A stretch of 23,672 bases of DNA from Burkholderiaceae bacterium (GCA_030151165.1 JASLEM010000141.1:1-23672); one strand, 5' to 3'; positions 7,867 through 15,498 are shown, numbered from the stretch's first letter. Notes: generated from the letters alone by a model not told the origin. A program made the numbers and translations.

Positions 7867-8793
7867 TCAGTCGCGCATCGCGCCGCCGGCCTCCGCACGC
7901 GCCTCGGCCAGCGCGCCGAGGCGGCGCCAGGACGGTCGCCAGGCCCGGGCGGGGGCCGGCGCGTGCACGCGCGTGCGACGCGTCGGCAGCCGCAACTCGA
8001 TCGCCGTGCCGCCGCCTTCGGACGTGACGATCCGCAACGCCGCGCCGATGGCCCGTGCGCGCTCGCGCATGATCGCCAGCCCGAGATGGCCCGGCAGGCC
8101 GCTCGCCGCGACCTCGGGCGAGATGCCGCGGCCGTCGTCGCGCACGCAGACGAACAGCCCGCTCGGCGCGTAGCGCACGATCAGCTCGATGCGTGCCGCC
8201 CGGGCGTGGCGGAACGCGTTGAGCAGCGCCTCGCCGGCGATGCGCGCGACCTCGTGGTTCACCAGCGGATGCAGCGCGAACGCCTGGCCGCTGTGCGTCG
8301 TCTCGAAGCGGGCGTCGTGGCAGCGCGCCATCGCGAGGCCCTTGGCGCGCAATGCGTCGGCGAACGGCGGGCAGCCATCCGGCGCGCGCAGCTCGACGAG
8401 GTGGTTGCGGCCTTCGGCGAGGGTCGACTCGGCGAGCGCGAGCGCGGTCGTCATCGCGGCGCGGACGTCGCAGTCGGCCGGCAGGCGGTCGGCCAGCGAC
8501 TGGAAGCTCCAAGCCAGCGTCTGCACGCTTTGCAGGAAGGTGTCGTGCAGCTCGCGCGCGATGCGTTCGCGCTCGAGGCGTTGCACGCGCAACAGCACGT
8601 CGGTGCTCGCCGTGCGCGCCACGCGCAACTGCAGCGCGAGCCAGATCCCGGCCAGGAGCGCCACGAGCAGCGCGCAGCATCCCGCCGCCGCGGCCAGGAG
8701 CGGCAATCCAGGCGCGGAATCGGTTCCGCTTGCTGCAAGCGCTGCATCCATGGCGCGGATTCTGCGGAGCGGCCGGAGGAGCGTCTGGTACAA
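7867..8793 (-). CDS. Orphan sensor histidine kinase, HisKA_3 type (NarX/LiaS-like), no sensor domain
   Basis: Up to 308 residues. Seen: one membrane segment (about 32-54), then the HisKA_3 dimerisation motif ERERIARELHDTFLQSVQTL with phosphoacceptor H83. The HATPase domain has the N box around N192 (GEALLNAFRHARA), the G1 box DDGRG at 219-223 and a second glycine loop near 235. The C-terminal 35 residues are Arg/Ala-rich. Such kinases normally phosphorylate NarL/LuxR-type regulators. None is adjacent, and no periplasmic domain or beta-propeller precedes the helix as in larger relatives. The start is uncertain: the TTG at 8793 has AAGGG five bases upstream; the ATG at 8751 lacks a clear ribosome site but is otherwise attractive. 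Divergent from the AraC gene. Confidence 0.88.
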   Translation of the reverse strand: MYQTLLRPLRRIRAMDAALAASGTDSAPGLPLLAAAAGCCALLVALLAGIWLALQLRVARTASTDVLLRVQRLERERIARELHDTFLQSVQTLAWSFQSLADRLPADCDVRAAMTTALALAESTLAEGRNHLVELRAPDGCPPFADALRAKGLAMARCHDARFETTHSGQAFALHPLVNHEVARIAGEALLNAFRHARAARIELIVRYAPSGLFVCVRDDGRGISPEVAASGLPGHLGLAIMRERARAIGAALRIVTSEGGGTAIELRLPTRRTRVHAPAPARAWRPSWRRLGALAEARAEAGGAMRD

Positions 8794-8825
8794 ACCTGCC
8801 CTTTCGTGGGACGCCGCTGCCGAAC

Positions 8826-8837
8826 GGAACCGTTTCC
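8826..8837. promoter_or_regulatory. Candidate operator GGAA-N4-TTCC between kinase and AraC genes
   Basis: GGAACCGTTTCC, overlapping AACGG-AA-CCGTT (8823-8834), lies in the divergent promoter region. A close relative, GGAATCGGTTCC within GCGGAA-N4-TTCCGC, lies at 8716-8727, exactly 110 bases away inside the 5' end of the kinase gene. The two share the pattern CGGAA-N-CG-N-TTCC. A regulator site is inferred; the protein that binds is unknown. Confidence 0.4.
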
Positions 8838-8916
8838 ACGCTCGACGGGCGATGCACGCTCAGGATCGTTGCGGGATACTGCCTCCACCCGCCCATCCCC
8901 CGATCGTGAGACCGCG

Positions 8917-9816
8917 ATGGAACCCACCGCCCTGCCCGCGTCCATCGGACGCCGCTTCCATCGCCCGCCCGCGCCAAGCGTGGTGGCGTGCGCGTCGACG
9001 CGGCGCCCGATCCTGTTCTCGCACGTGGCCAGCGACGTCGCGATGCCGGGCCGCACGCTGCCGCCGCCGATCGAGGACGCCTACGCGTTCCACGTCCACC
9101 ACGCGCCGATCACCGACGGCGAGATGTGGCTCGAAGGCCGGCACGTGACGCTGCCGCGGATCCCGCACGGGGGCGTCTTCATCTTCGACCTGCGCACCGC
9201 GCCGATCGCGCAGTTGCACCACGCGTTCGAGTTCTCGCGCTTCCAGCTCACGCGCCCGGCGATCGACGAGCTCGCCTACGAGCAGGGCGCGCGCCGCGTC
9301 GGCGACCTGCGCGCGCGCCACGGCGTGACCGACCTGGTCGTGCGCCACCTCGCGCTCGCGATGACGCGCCGCATCGAGCTCTTCGGCCAGGAGACCGACT
9401 CGCTGTTCGCCGACGGCATCGCGCTCGCGTTCTTCTCGCACGTGATCCAGAGCTACGGCGACGCCGCCATCGCGCCCGCGAGCCGCGGCTCGCTCGCATC
9501 GTGGCAGTTGCGGCGCGTCAGCGAATGGGTGGACGCCAACCTCGACGCGACGATGTCGATCGCCGACATCGCCGGGCTCGTCGACCTCTCGCCCAGCTAC
9601 TTCTCGCGCGCCTTCGCCCGCACCACCGGCCTGCCGCCGCACCGCTGGCTGATGCAGCGCCGCATCCAGCGCGCGAAGACGCTGCTGCGCGCCTCCGCGA
9701 TGCCGCTCAGCGAGATCGCGACCTCGTGCGGTTTCGTCGACCAGAGCCACTTCACGCGCGTGTTCGCGCGCCTCGAAGGCCAGACGCCCGCGCGCTGGCG
9801 GCTCGCGCAGCGCTAG
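8917..9816 (+). CDS. AraC-family transcriptional regulator
   Basis: 299 residues, standard AraC/XylS length. The N-terminal ~190 residues are a ligand/dimerisation region without a motif I recognise. The C-terminal ~100 residues hold the double helix-turn-helix: the first at about 214-233 (SIADIAGLVDLSPSYFSRAFA), then GLPPHRWLMQRRIQRAKTLL, and the second at about 264-284 (LSEIATSCGFVDQSHFTRVF). The ATG at 8917 was chosen because the coding pattern and family length begin there; the ribosome site (GTGAGA) is weak. It is divergent from the orphan kinase and 186 bases before the SDR gene. Targets are unknown; the GGAA-N4-TTCC pair upstream is a candidate for autoregulation. Confidence 0.9.
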   Translation: MEPTALPASIGRRFHRPPAPSVVACASTRRPILFSHVASDVAMPGRTLPPPIEDAYAFHVHHAPITDGEMWLEGRHVTLPRIPHGGVFIFDLRTAPIAQLHHAFEFSRFQLTRPAIDELAYEQGARRVGDLRARHGVTDLVVRHLALAMTRRIELFGQETDSLFADGIALAFFSHVIQSYGDAAIAPASRGSLASWQLRRVSEWVDANLDATMSIADIAGLVDLSPSYFSRAFARTTGLPPHRWLMQRRIQRAKTLLRASAMPLSEIATSCGFVDQSHFTRVFARLEGQTPARWRLAQR

Positions 9817-9916
9817 CCGAACGGCGTCATTCGTCTCGGAGCGGGCGGCGTCGGGAGACGTTCGCCCCGCGCGCCGGCGTCATTCCCTGCCATCAGTAAG
9901 CCCTTTCGGCCGGTTA

Positions 9917-9943
9917 TATGACGATCATCTTATTACGATCATA
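9917..9943. promoter_or_regulatory. Candidate operator: ACGATCAT direct repeat over the SDR promoter
   Basis: ACGATCAT occurs at 9921-9928 and again at 9935-9942, a 14-base period. Outer arms TATGA (9917-9921) and TCATA (9939-9943) make the block also roughly palindromic. It covers both promoter hexamers, so a bound protein would repress. The TetR gene in the same operon is the natural candidate. Confidence 0.55.
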
Positions 9944-9945
9944 AT
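9918..9945 (+). promoter_or_regulatory. Promoter of the SDR-TetR operon
   Basis: An AT-rich island in GC-rich DNA. The -35-like ATGACG (9918-9923; TTGACA at 4 of 6) and -10-like CATAAT (9940-9945; TATAAT at 5 of 6) are 16 bases apart. The SDR start is about 58 bases downstream with a good ribosome site (AAAGGAAG). Confidence 0.6.
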
Positions 9946-10002
9946 TCAATCACCGCACGGCACCCGGCCGTCGTCTCCGCCCCCTCGAAAGGAAGCCCCA
10001 TC

Positions 10003-10701
10003 ATGAAGATCCAGGACACCGTCGCCCTCGTCACAGGCGCCAACCGCGGCCTCGGCCTCGCCATCGTCAAGGCCCTGCTGGCCGCCGGCGCGCGCAAGGT
10101 CTATGCGGCCGCGCGCGACCCGTCGAGCGTGAACATCCCCGGCGCGATCGCGATCAAGCTCGACGTCACCAACGCCGACGACATCGCCCACGTCGCGCGC
10201 GAATTGCGCGACGTCAACGTCCTGATCAACAACGCCGGCATCGCCCGCGGCGGCAACCTGCTCGGCGCCGACGCCATCGCCGCCGCGCGCGAGCATTTCG
10301 AGACCAACGTCGTCGGCCCGCTCGCGCTGAGCCAGTCCTTCGCGCCCACGCTCGCCTACAACGGTGGCGGCGCGATCGTGAACGTGCTGTCGGTGCTGAG
10401 CTGGATCTCGTTCCCGGGCGTCGAGACGTACAGCGCGTCGAAGTCCGCCATCTGGTCGCTGACCAACGGCCTGCGCACCGCGCTGCGCCCGCAGAAGACC
10501 CAGGTCGTCGGCGTGCACGTCGCGTTCATGGACACCGACATGGCCGCCCACGTCACCTCCCCGAAGACGAAGCCGGAAGACGTCGCCGCGCAGATCGTCG
10601 ATGCGCTCACCCATGGCCGCGACGAAGTGCTGGCCGACGAGACCACGCGCCAGGTCAAGGGCGGGCTGTCGGCCGAACGCGGCGTCTACCTGGGCCAGTG
10701 A
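10003..10701 (+). CDS. Short-chain dehydrogenase/reductase (SDR family oxidoreductase)
   Basis: 232 residues, classical SDR. Seen: the dinucleotide-binding TGANRGLG (11-18), LDVTNADDI, the NNAG motif (76-79), the probable active-site S130 (VNVLSVLSW) and Y143-S-A-S-K147. The enzyme should oxidise or reduce a carbonyl/alcohol with NAD(P)(H); the substrate is not deducible. AAAGGAAG about eight bases before the ATG is a strong ribosome site. It shares a promoter with the TetR gene 19 bases downstream; such SDR-TetR pairs are common and usually respond to small reactive or aromatic compounds. It looks complete. Confidence 0.94.
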   Translation: MKIQDTVALVTGANRGLGLAIVKALLAAGARKVYAAARDPSSVNIPGAIAIKLDVTNADDIAHVARELRDVNVLINNAGIARGGNLLGADAIAAAREHFETNVVGPLALSQSFAPTLAYNGGGAIVNVLSVLSWISFPGVETYSASKSAIWSLTNGLRTALRPQKTQVVGVHVAFMDTDMAAHVTSPKTKPEDVAAQIVDALTHGRDEVLADETTRQVKGGLSAERGVYLGQ

Positions 10702-10720
10702 GCCCCGACGTCGCCCTGCG

Positions 10721-11299
10721 ATGAAAGTCTCGCGAGCGGAAGCGGCGCGCAACCGCGATCGCGTCATCGCGACCGCGGCGCGGCGCTACAGGCAGGCCGG
10801 CTTCGACGGCGTCGGCGTCGCCGACCTGATGCGCGAGGCCGGCCTCACCCACGGCGCGTTCTACGGGCAGTTCGACTCAAAGGACGCGCTGATGTCCGAG
10901 GCCGTGACGCGCGCCGCGCGGGACACCATCGAGATGTGGGCGCGCATCGACGCGGAGAACCCCGGCCACGCGCTGCCCGGGATCGTCGGCAACTACCTGT
11001 CGGCCGCGCACCGGGACGCGCCGGGCATGGGCGGCTGCATGACGTCGACGCTCGGCCCCGAATCGGTCCGCCAGAGCGCGCCGGTGCGCCAGGCCTTCGG
11101 CGACGGCCTGCGCGCGATGCTCGACGCCTTCGCCGGCTTCATGCCCGACCCCGACCCGACGACGAGGCAGGATCGCGCGATCCTGGCCTTCGCGACGATG
11201 GTCGGCGCGCTCGTGATGGCGCGCGCGACGCCCGACGCGGCGCTGTCCGACCGCATCCTCGCGATCGTCCGCGCGCACATCGACACGGGCGCGACCTGA
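10721..11299 (+). CDS. TetR/AcrR-family transcriptional regulator
   Basis: 192 residues, the usual TetR size. The N-terminal domain shows RDRVIATAARRYRQAGFDG and the helix-turn-helix VADLMREAGLTHGAFYGQF (about 33-51), followed by SKDALMSEAV. The C-terminal ligand domain is helical with GGCMTSTLG near residue 106. The ATG at 10721 was chosen because the DNA-binding domain starts right after it; the ribosome site is weak, so translation may be coupled to the SDR gene, whose stop is 19 bases upstream. Probably an autorepressor acting on the ACGATCAT repeat upstream of the SDR gene (inference). Confidence 0.92.
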   Translation: MKVSRAEAARNRDRVIATAARRYRQAGFDGVGVADLMREAGLTHGAFYGQFDSKDALMSEAVTRAARDTIEMWARIDAENPGHALPGIVGNYLSAAHRDAPGMGGCMTSTLGPESVRQSAPVRQAFGDGLRAMLDAFAGFMPDPDPTTRQDRAILAFATMVGALVMARATPDAALSDRILAIVRAHIDTGAT

Positions 11300-11337
11300 C
11301 CTCGCCGGCCGGCCGCGCCCGCGTGCCCGCGTCGTGC

Positions 11338-12102
11338 TTACTTCGTGCTGGCGTTGACGGCCGCGAGGATCACGGCGGCGACGTCTTCCGGACGCGACTG
11401 CTGCGGCACGTGGCTGGTCGGCAGCGTGGTCGTCGTGGCGTTCATCTTCTTCGCGAACGCGCGCTCGAGGTCCGGCGAGATCATGCGGTCGTTGGCGCTG
11501 ACGATGTACCAGGACGGGCGGGTCTGCCACGCGGCACCGGTCGTCTTGTCCTCGAACGCCTTGGCCTGGATCGGGCCCTGCGTCGCGGCCATCACCGCGG
11601 CCTGCGCGGCGGGGACGTCCGGCGCGAAGTCCTCGGCCATCGCGGCCGGCGGCAGCGACAGCCAGCCCTTCGAGTCGGCGACCAGCTTGGTGATGCCCGG
11701 GGGCGTCGGGAAGCCCTTGCCCGCCTCGGCGACCGACTGGCCGGCGTTGGGCGCGAAGGCCGCGACGTAGACGAGCGCGGCGACCTTGTCGTCCTGGCCG
11801 GCGTCCGTGATGACGGCGCCGCCCCACGAGTGGCCGACCAGCACGACCTTGCCCGGCTGGTTGTCGATCACGCGGCGCGCGGTGGCGACGTCGCCCGGGA
11901 GCGACTCCAGCCCGTTCTGCACGACGGTGACCTTGATGCCCCTGGCCTGCAGGAACGGCACGACCTTGGCGAAGTCGGAACCGTCGGCGAACGCGCCGTG
12001 GACGATGACGACCGACGGCACTTCCGCGGCGGCGGCGACATGGCCGCCGGTCAGCAGGGCGGCACCGAGGGCGAGGGACGAGAGGATGTGGCGAGTGTTC
12101 AT
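11338..12102 (-). CDS. Secreted alpha/beta hydrolase (Sec signal peptide)
   Basis: 254 residues. A Sec signal peptide with hydrophobic core at about 6-19 and cleavage likely after HVAAAA (near 26). The fold starts with VVIVHGAFADGS. The nucleophile is S92 in GHSWGG; D205 (SANDRMI) and H231 (TSHVPQQS) complete the probable triad. This belongs to the esterase-like family often annotated only as alpha/beta hydrolase; the substrate is unknown. GGAG lies about eight bases before the ATG. A paralogue on the same strand lies at 18224-19027. Convergent with the TetR gene (38 bases) and divergent from the HD-GYP/LuxR gene, so it may be controlled from the shared upstream region. Confidence 0.92.
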   Translation of the reverse strand: MNTRHILSSLALGAALLTGGHVAAAAEVPSVVIVHGAFADGSDFAKVVPFLQARGIKVTVVQNGLESLPGDVATARRVIDNQPGKVVLVGHSWGGAVITDAGQDDKVAALVYVAAFAPNAGQSVAEAGKGFPTPPGITKLVADSKGWLSLPPAAMAEDFAPDVPAAQAAVMAATQGPIQAKAFEDKTTGAAWQTRPSWYIVSANDRMISPDLERAFAKKMNATTTTLPTSHVPQQSRPEDVAAVILAAVNASTK

Positions 12103-12177
12103 GGTGGGTTCTCCGGGTAGAGTTGACGGCTTTGAAGCGCGTGAAGTCAGTGTCCGAAAACGTCGTCCGGCCCGGTA

Positions 12178-12193
12178 TCGGTCGATCGACCGA
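12178..12193. promoter_or_regulatory. Perfect 16-bp palindrome, candidate operator
   Basis: TCGGTCGATCGACCGA is self-complementary over all 16 bases. It lies between divergent genes: 75 bases upstream of the hydrolase start and 36 bases upstream of the HD-GYP/LuxR start. Position and symmetry suit a dimeric regulator; the LuxR-type protein next door is a candidate. Confidence 0.5.
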
Positions 12194-12229
12194 CCCGCGC
12201 GGTTTCAACGGCCTGCGTGATCCATCGCC

Positions 12230-13705
12230 ATGAGCACCGACCCGTCCCACTCCGCCCAGGCTCGCGCCGCGACCGCCAGCGTCCCCGTCGGCGACGCCGT
12301 GCTCGCGCTCGCGTTCATCGGCGACCTGAGCATGGGCCGCCCGACCGACCACTCGCACCGCACCGCCCGGCTCGCCGCGCGGCTCGCAGCGGAGGACGGC
12401 GGCAGCGACGACGACTGCCGCGCGGCGCACGACGTCTCGCTGCTGCGCTGGTCGGGCTGCACCGCCAACGCCGCGGGTTTCGACCAGTTGCTCGGCGACG
12501 ACGTCGGCGGCCGCGAGCAGTTGCTCGCGATGAAGCTGCCCGCGGACGCCCGGCGCGACGCCGCGATCGTGCCGCTGGCGCAGATCCATTGCGAGGTCTC
12601 GGGCGACATCGCGTCGCAGCTGGGCATGGACCGGCTCGTCGAGGCCGGCCTGCGCAACGTGTTCGAGACCTGGAACGGCCGCGGCTACCCGGGCCGGCTC
12701 GCGGGGCGCGACGTGCCGCCGGTCGTCTACCACGTCGCGCTCGCGAGCGACCTGGAGATCCTCAGCCGCGCGCACGGCCTCGACGACGCGCTCGCCCGCA
12801 TCGACCGCCTCGCCGACACGAAGTATCCGGCGACGCTGGTGCGCCACGTCATGCGCGCCGCGCCGGCGTGGCTCGCCGAGCTCGACGCCGACGAGGAAGG
12901 CCGCGCGCCCGCGTCGCCGCGGACGTCCGCGTCGCGCGACGTGCCGCTGGAGCTCATCGCCGACGTCGCCGACCTCAAGCTCCCCTGGCTCGCCGGCCAG
13001 TCGCGCCAGGTCGCCGAATGCGCGCGCGCCACCGGCGCCCTGCTGGGGCTGGACGCCCACGCGCAAGCGCTGCTGCAGCGCGCCGGCCTGATCCACGCGA
13101 TCGGCCGCGCGGCGCTGCCGAACCATCTCTGGGAGCGTCCGGGCAAGCTGTCGGCATCCGACCGCGAGCGCATCCGCCTGATGCCTTACTGGACGTTCCG
13201 CGCCGCCGGCCTCATCCCCGGCCTGAAGGCGGAGACCGAGCTGGCGTCCTACGCGTACGAGCGCATGGACGGCAGCGGCTACTACCGCAACCTCGGCGGC
13301 GCGGCGCTGACGACGCCGCAGCGCGTGCTCGCGGCCGCGGTCGCGCTCGTGGCGCTGCGCTCGCCGCGGCCGTGGCGCGCCGCGCACGACACGGAGGGCG
13401 CGGCCACCGTGCTGCGCGAGGAAGCGGCGCGCGGGCGCTTCGACGCCGGCGTCGCCGAGGCCGCGATCTCGGCGATCGCCGGCGCGCGACCGCGCGGGCC
13501 GGCGAAGGCGGCGGTGTCGCTGTCGACGCGCGAGGCCGACGTGCTGCGCCGCATCAGCCTCGGCGAGAGCAACAAGGAAGTCGCGCGCGTGCTGGACATC
13601 AGCCCGAGCACCGTGCGCACGCACATCGAGAGCGTGTTCCGCAAGCTCGAATGCTCGACCCGCGCCGCCGCGACGCTGAAGGCGTTCACGCTGGGGCTGA
13701 TGTAG
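12230..13705 (+). CDS. LuxR-type transcriptional regulator with two degenerate HD-GYP halves
   Basis: 491 residues. Residues ~30-200 and ~240-380 each resemble an HD-GYP domain. The first has HSHRTARLAARLA, LLRWSGCTANAAGF and ETWNGRGYPGRLAG; the second has LIHAIGRAALPNHLWERPGKLS and ERMDGSGYYRNLGG. Residues ~429-485 are a LuxR/NarL HTH (LSTREADVLRRISLGESNKEVARVLDISPSTVRTH, in parts). In the second half the HD doublet is H289-A290 and the HHE triad is A342-Y343-E344; in the first half the HHE position is V-F-E. Metal ligands are therefore lost and c-di-GMP hydrolysis is unlikely; a ligand-sensing or dimerising role is inferred. The start at 12230 lacks a clear ribosome site. No kinase partner is adjacent. 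Confidence 0.88.
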   Translation: MSTDPSHSAQARAATASVPVGDAVLALAFIGDLSMGRPTDHSHRTARLAARLAAEDGGSDDDCRAAHDVSLLRWSGCTANAAGFDQLLGDDVGGREQLLAMKLPADARRDAAIVPLAQIHCEVSGDIASQLGMDRLVEAGLRNVFETWNGRGYPGRLAGRDVPPVVYHVALASDLEILSRAHGLDDALARIDRLADTKYPATLVRHVMRAAPAWLAELDADEEGRAPASPRTSASRDVPLELIADVADLKLPWLAGQSRQVAECARATGALLGLDAHAQALLQRAGLIHAIGRAALPNHLWERPGKLSASDRERIRLMPYWTFRAAGLIPGLKAETELASYAYERMDGSGYYRNLGGAALTTPQRVLAAAVALVALRSPRPWRAAHDTEGAATVLREEAARGRFDAGVAEAAISAIAGARPRGPAKAAVSLSTREADVLRRISLGESNKEVARVLDISPSTVRTHIESVFRKLECSTRAAATLKAFTLGLM

Positions 13706-13841
13706 CGACACGGCACCGGGTATCCGGCCCGATGCCCGCAGCGCGGGAAAGTCCCGACGTCGCGTCGTCGCACGAACGCCCGCCGCGCACGAACCGTGGC
13801 CGATACTCGCGAGCCGCCTCCGCCGCTCGACGCGCACGACC
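13706..13841. other. Gap before the PA14/ExbBD module
   Basis: 136 bases. Two short stems share the same CGGG: CCCGC (13735-13739) with GCGGG (13743-13747), and CGGGA (13744-13748) with TCCCG (13752-13756). They cannot form together. No T tract and no promoter hexamers were recognised. Confidence 0.35.
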
Positions 13842-15422
13842 TTGAGCCCGCCCACGCCCCTGCCCACCGACGCCGCCGATCGCCCGACGGCCTTCATCGC
13901 GAGCGACCGCCCGGTCGGCCGCGCGTGGCGGCTCGTCGCGGCGCGGCCTTACGTCGCGGGGTCGGTGGCCGTGCATGCGCTGGCGATCGGGTTGCTGATG
14001 CAGATACCAGGGTGGGGTGTCGCCGAACAGCAGCGTTCGGCCGCGACGCAGGCGGCGCGCGCCGAGCGGCAGGTCGCGGTGACCGAGGCGCGCGAGCTCC
14101 AGCGCCGCGTCGACCGCATGGAAGCGATCCGGCGCGAGATGGGCGGCGACGCCCGCGCGGACGGCGGCCCGGGCGCGGCCTCGGCGCCGGCGGGCGAGGC
14201 GTCGTCGCCCGAGGCGCTCGCGAGGCGCGCGCAGGCCTTGTCGGCCGCCATCGACGCGCAGGATCGCCAGATCCGCGCAGCGACGCTCGCGCGCCTGACC
14301 GGCATGCCGAAGGCCGAGGCCGCGCGCAAGATCGACGCCGAAGCCGTGGCGACGGCGCCGCCGGTCGCGGCGTCCTCGCCGCAGGACCTCGTCGCCGCCC
14401 TCGAGCGCCGCGCGCGCGAGACGCTCGAAGCGCGGCGCTCGCAGATCGCGGCCAACGCGAACGGCGTCGGCGTGACGCTGCCCACGCGCGCCGAGATCGC
14501 GGCGGCGAACGCGGTGACGGCGTCGGCCTCGAAGACGCCGGCCTCGGGCTCGACCGGCCAGCAGCGCGCCGCGGACGGCAACCTGCGATCGGTGGCCGAC
14601 CAGCTGGCGTCGATGACGCGCCTCGGCGAAGCGCAGGGCCGCGTCGGCATCGACGGCGCGAAGAGCGGGCGCTCGGTCAACCGCGAGGGCGTGAAGGGCG
14701 TCGAAGGCGGCCGCATCGCCGGCGAGAAGGACACCGGCCCGCGCGACCTCTCCGCCGACCCGCCGCCGACCTTCGCCGTCACCGCGCGCGGCGCGAGCAT
14801 CGACCTCACGCACGGTGCGGCGAAGGGCAGCCACGACCTCGTCCACTACGTCGACGCACCGGCCGTCGACCCCGCCGCCGTGCGCACCGGCGCGGGCCGC
14901 GTGTTCGGGCCCGGCGGCACGTTCGCGACGCGCGTGTACCTGGACAGCTGGTACGTGATCGGCCCGTTCGAAGGTCGCCACGAAGGCTCGCTCGAGACGG
15001 TCTATCCCCCGGAGGAGGACGTCGACCTCGACGGCGCGTACCGCGGGCTGGGCGACGCGGTCGTCACCTGGAGGTACGCGAGCCGCGGCTTTTATCCGTT
15101 CATCCCGCCGGGCCGCTCGGACAACGCCGTCTACTACGCCACCACCGAGCTGCGCGTCGACGAGGACCGCGACGTGTGGCTCTCGATCGCCGGCGACGAC
15201 GACTCGAAGATGTGGCTTGACGGCCGCCTCGTCTGGGTCAGCGCGCCCGGCGACAAGCCGTGGTACCACCCACCGTATTTCTTCCGCGACGAGGACGTCG
15301 CCAGCCTCGCGCTCGCCGAAGGCCAGCGCCGCGTCCATCTCACCCGTGGCACGCACCGGCTGCTGTTCAAGCTGTTCAACGAGAGCGACCGCACGTTCTT
15401 CTCGGTCGTCGTCGCGTCCTGA
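13842..15422 (+). CDS. TonB/TolA-like anchored periplasmic protein with PA14-like C-terminal domain
   Basis: 526 residues from a TTG; no ATG or GTG lies in frame before the membrane segment. Seen: a basic cytoplasmic tail (1-36), one membrane helix (~37-56) containing S41-V-A-V-H45, the S-x-x-x-H spacing of the TonB and TolA anchors, and a charged helical stretch (61-100). A Gly/Ala/Ser linker, further helices (124-205) and a low-complexity stalk to ~350 follow. The C-terminal 165 residues are a beta domain with SWYVIGPF (369-376) and GDDDSKMWLDGRLVW (451-465), the latter like the PA14 DDGS-x-L-x-IDG signature. ExbB and ExbD genes follow. I infer an energy transducer whose head binds a glycan or wall component. 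It has no TonB C-terminal domain. The ribosome site is poor. Confidence 0.85.
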   Translation: MSPPTPLPTDAADRPTAFIASDRPVGRAWRLVAARPYVAGSVAVHALAIGLLMQIPGWGVAEQQRSAATQAARAERQVAVTEARELQRRVDRMEAIRREMGGDARADGGPGAASAPAGEASSPEALARRAQALSAAIDAQDRQIRAATLARLTGMPKAEAARKIDAEAVATAPPVAASSPQDLVAALERRARETLEARRSQIAANANGVGVTLPTRAEIAAANAVTASASKTPASGSTGQQRAADGNLRSVADQLASMTRLGEAQGRVGIDGAKSGRSVNREGVKGVEGGRIAGEKDTGPRDLSADPPPTFAVTARGASIDLTHGAAKGSHDLVHYVDAPAVDPAAVRTGAGRVFGPGGTFATRVYLDSWYVIGPFEGRHEGSLETVYPPEEDVDLDGAYRGLGDAVVTWRYASRGFYPFIPPGRSDNAVYYATTELRVDEDRDVWLSIAGDDDSKMWLDGRLVWVSAPGDKPWYHPPYFFRDEDVASLALAEGQRRVHLTRGTHRLLFKLFNESDRTFFSVVVAS

Positions 15423-15449
15423 TCCAGGCCGCCTCTTCGACAGCTGTCG

Positions 15450-15482
15450 CACAACGCTTCCACAACGCTTCCTCGAAGCTTC
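15450..15482 (+). repeat. 11-base tandem repeats before exbB
   Basis: CACAACGCTTC at 15450-15460 and again at 15461-15471, then CTCGAAGCTTC (15472-15482; 8 of 11 identical), which contains the palindrome GAAGCTTC. The block fills much of the 76-base gap between the transducer stop and the ExbB start. The period equals about one helical turn. Confidence 0.7.
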
Positions 15483-15498
15483 CATCACGGGCCCGAAC

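Noticed and set aside
9823..9885. Ten-base direct repeat GGCGTCATTC (9823 and 9876) and CGTCTC/GAGACG stem after the AraC gene
   Set aside because: Short, widely spaced and without a T tract or promoter; too weak to call.
10877..13897. A 1006-codon open frame on the - strand across several genes
   Set aside because: It runs opposite or across the TetR, hydrolase and HD-GYP/LuxR genes, is Arg/Ala-rich, and reads as a shadow frame from high GC; the other frames give recognisable families.
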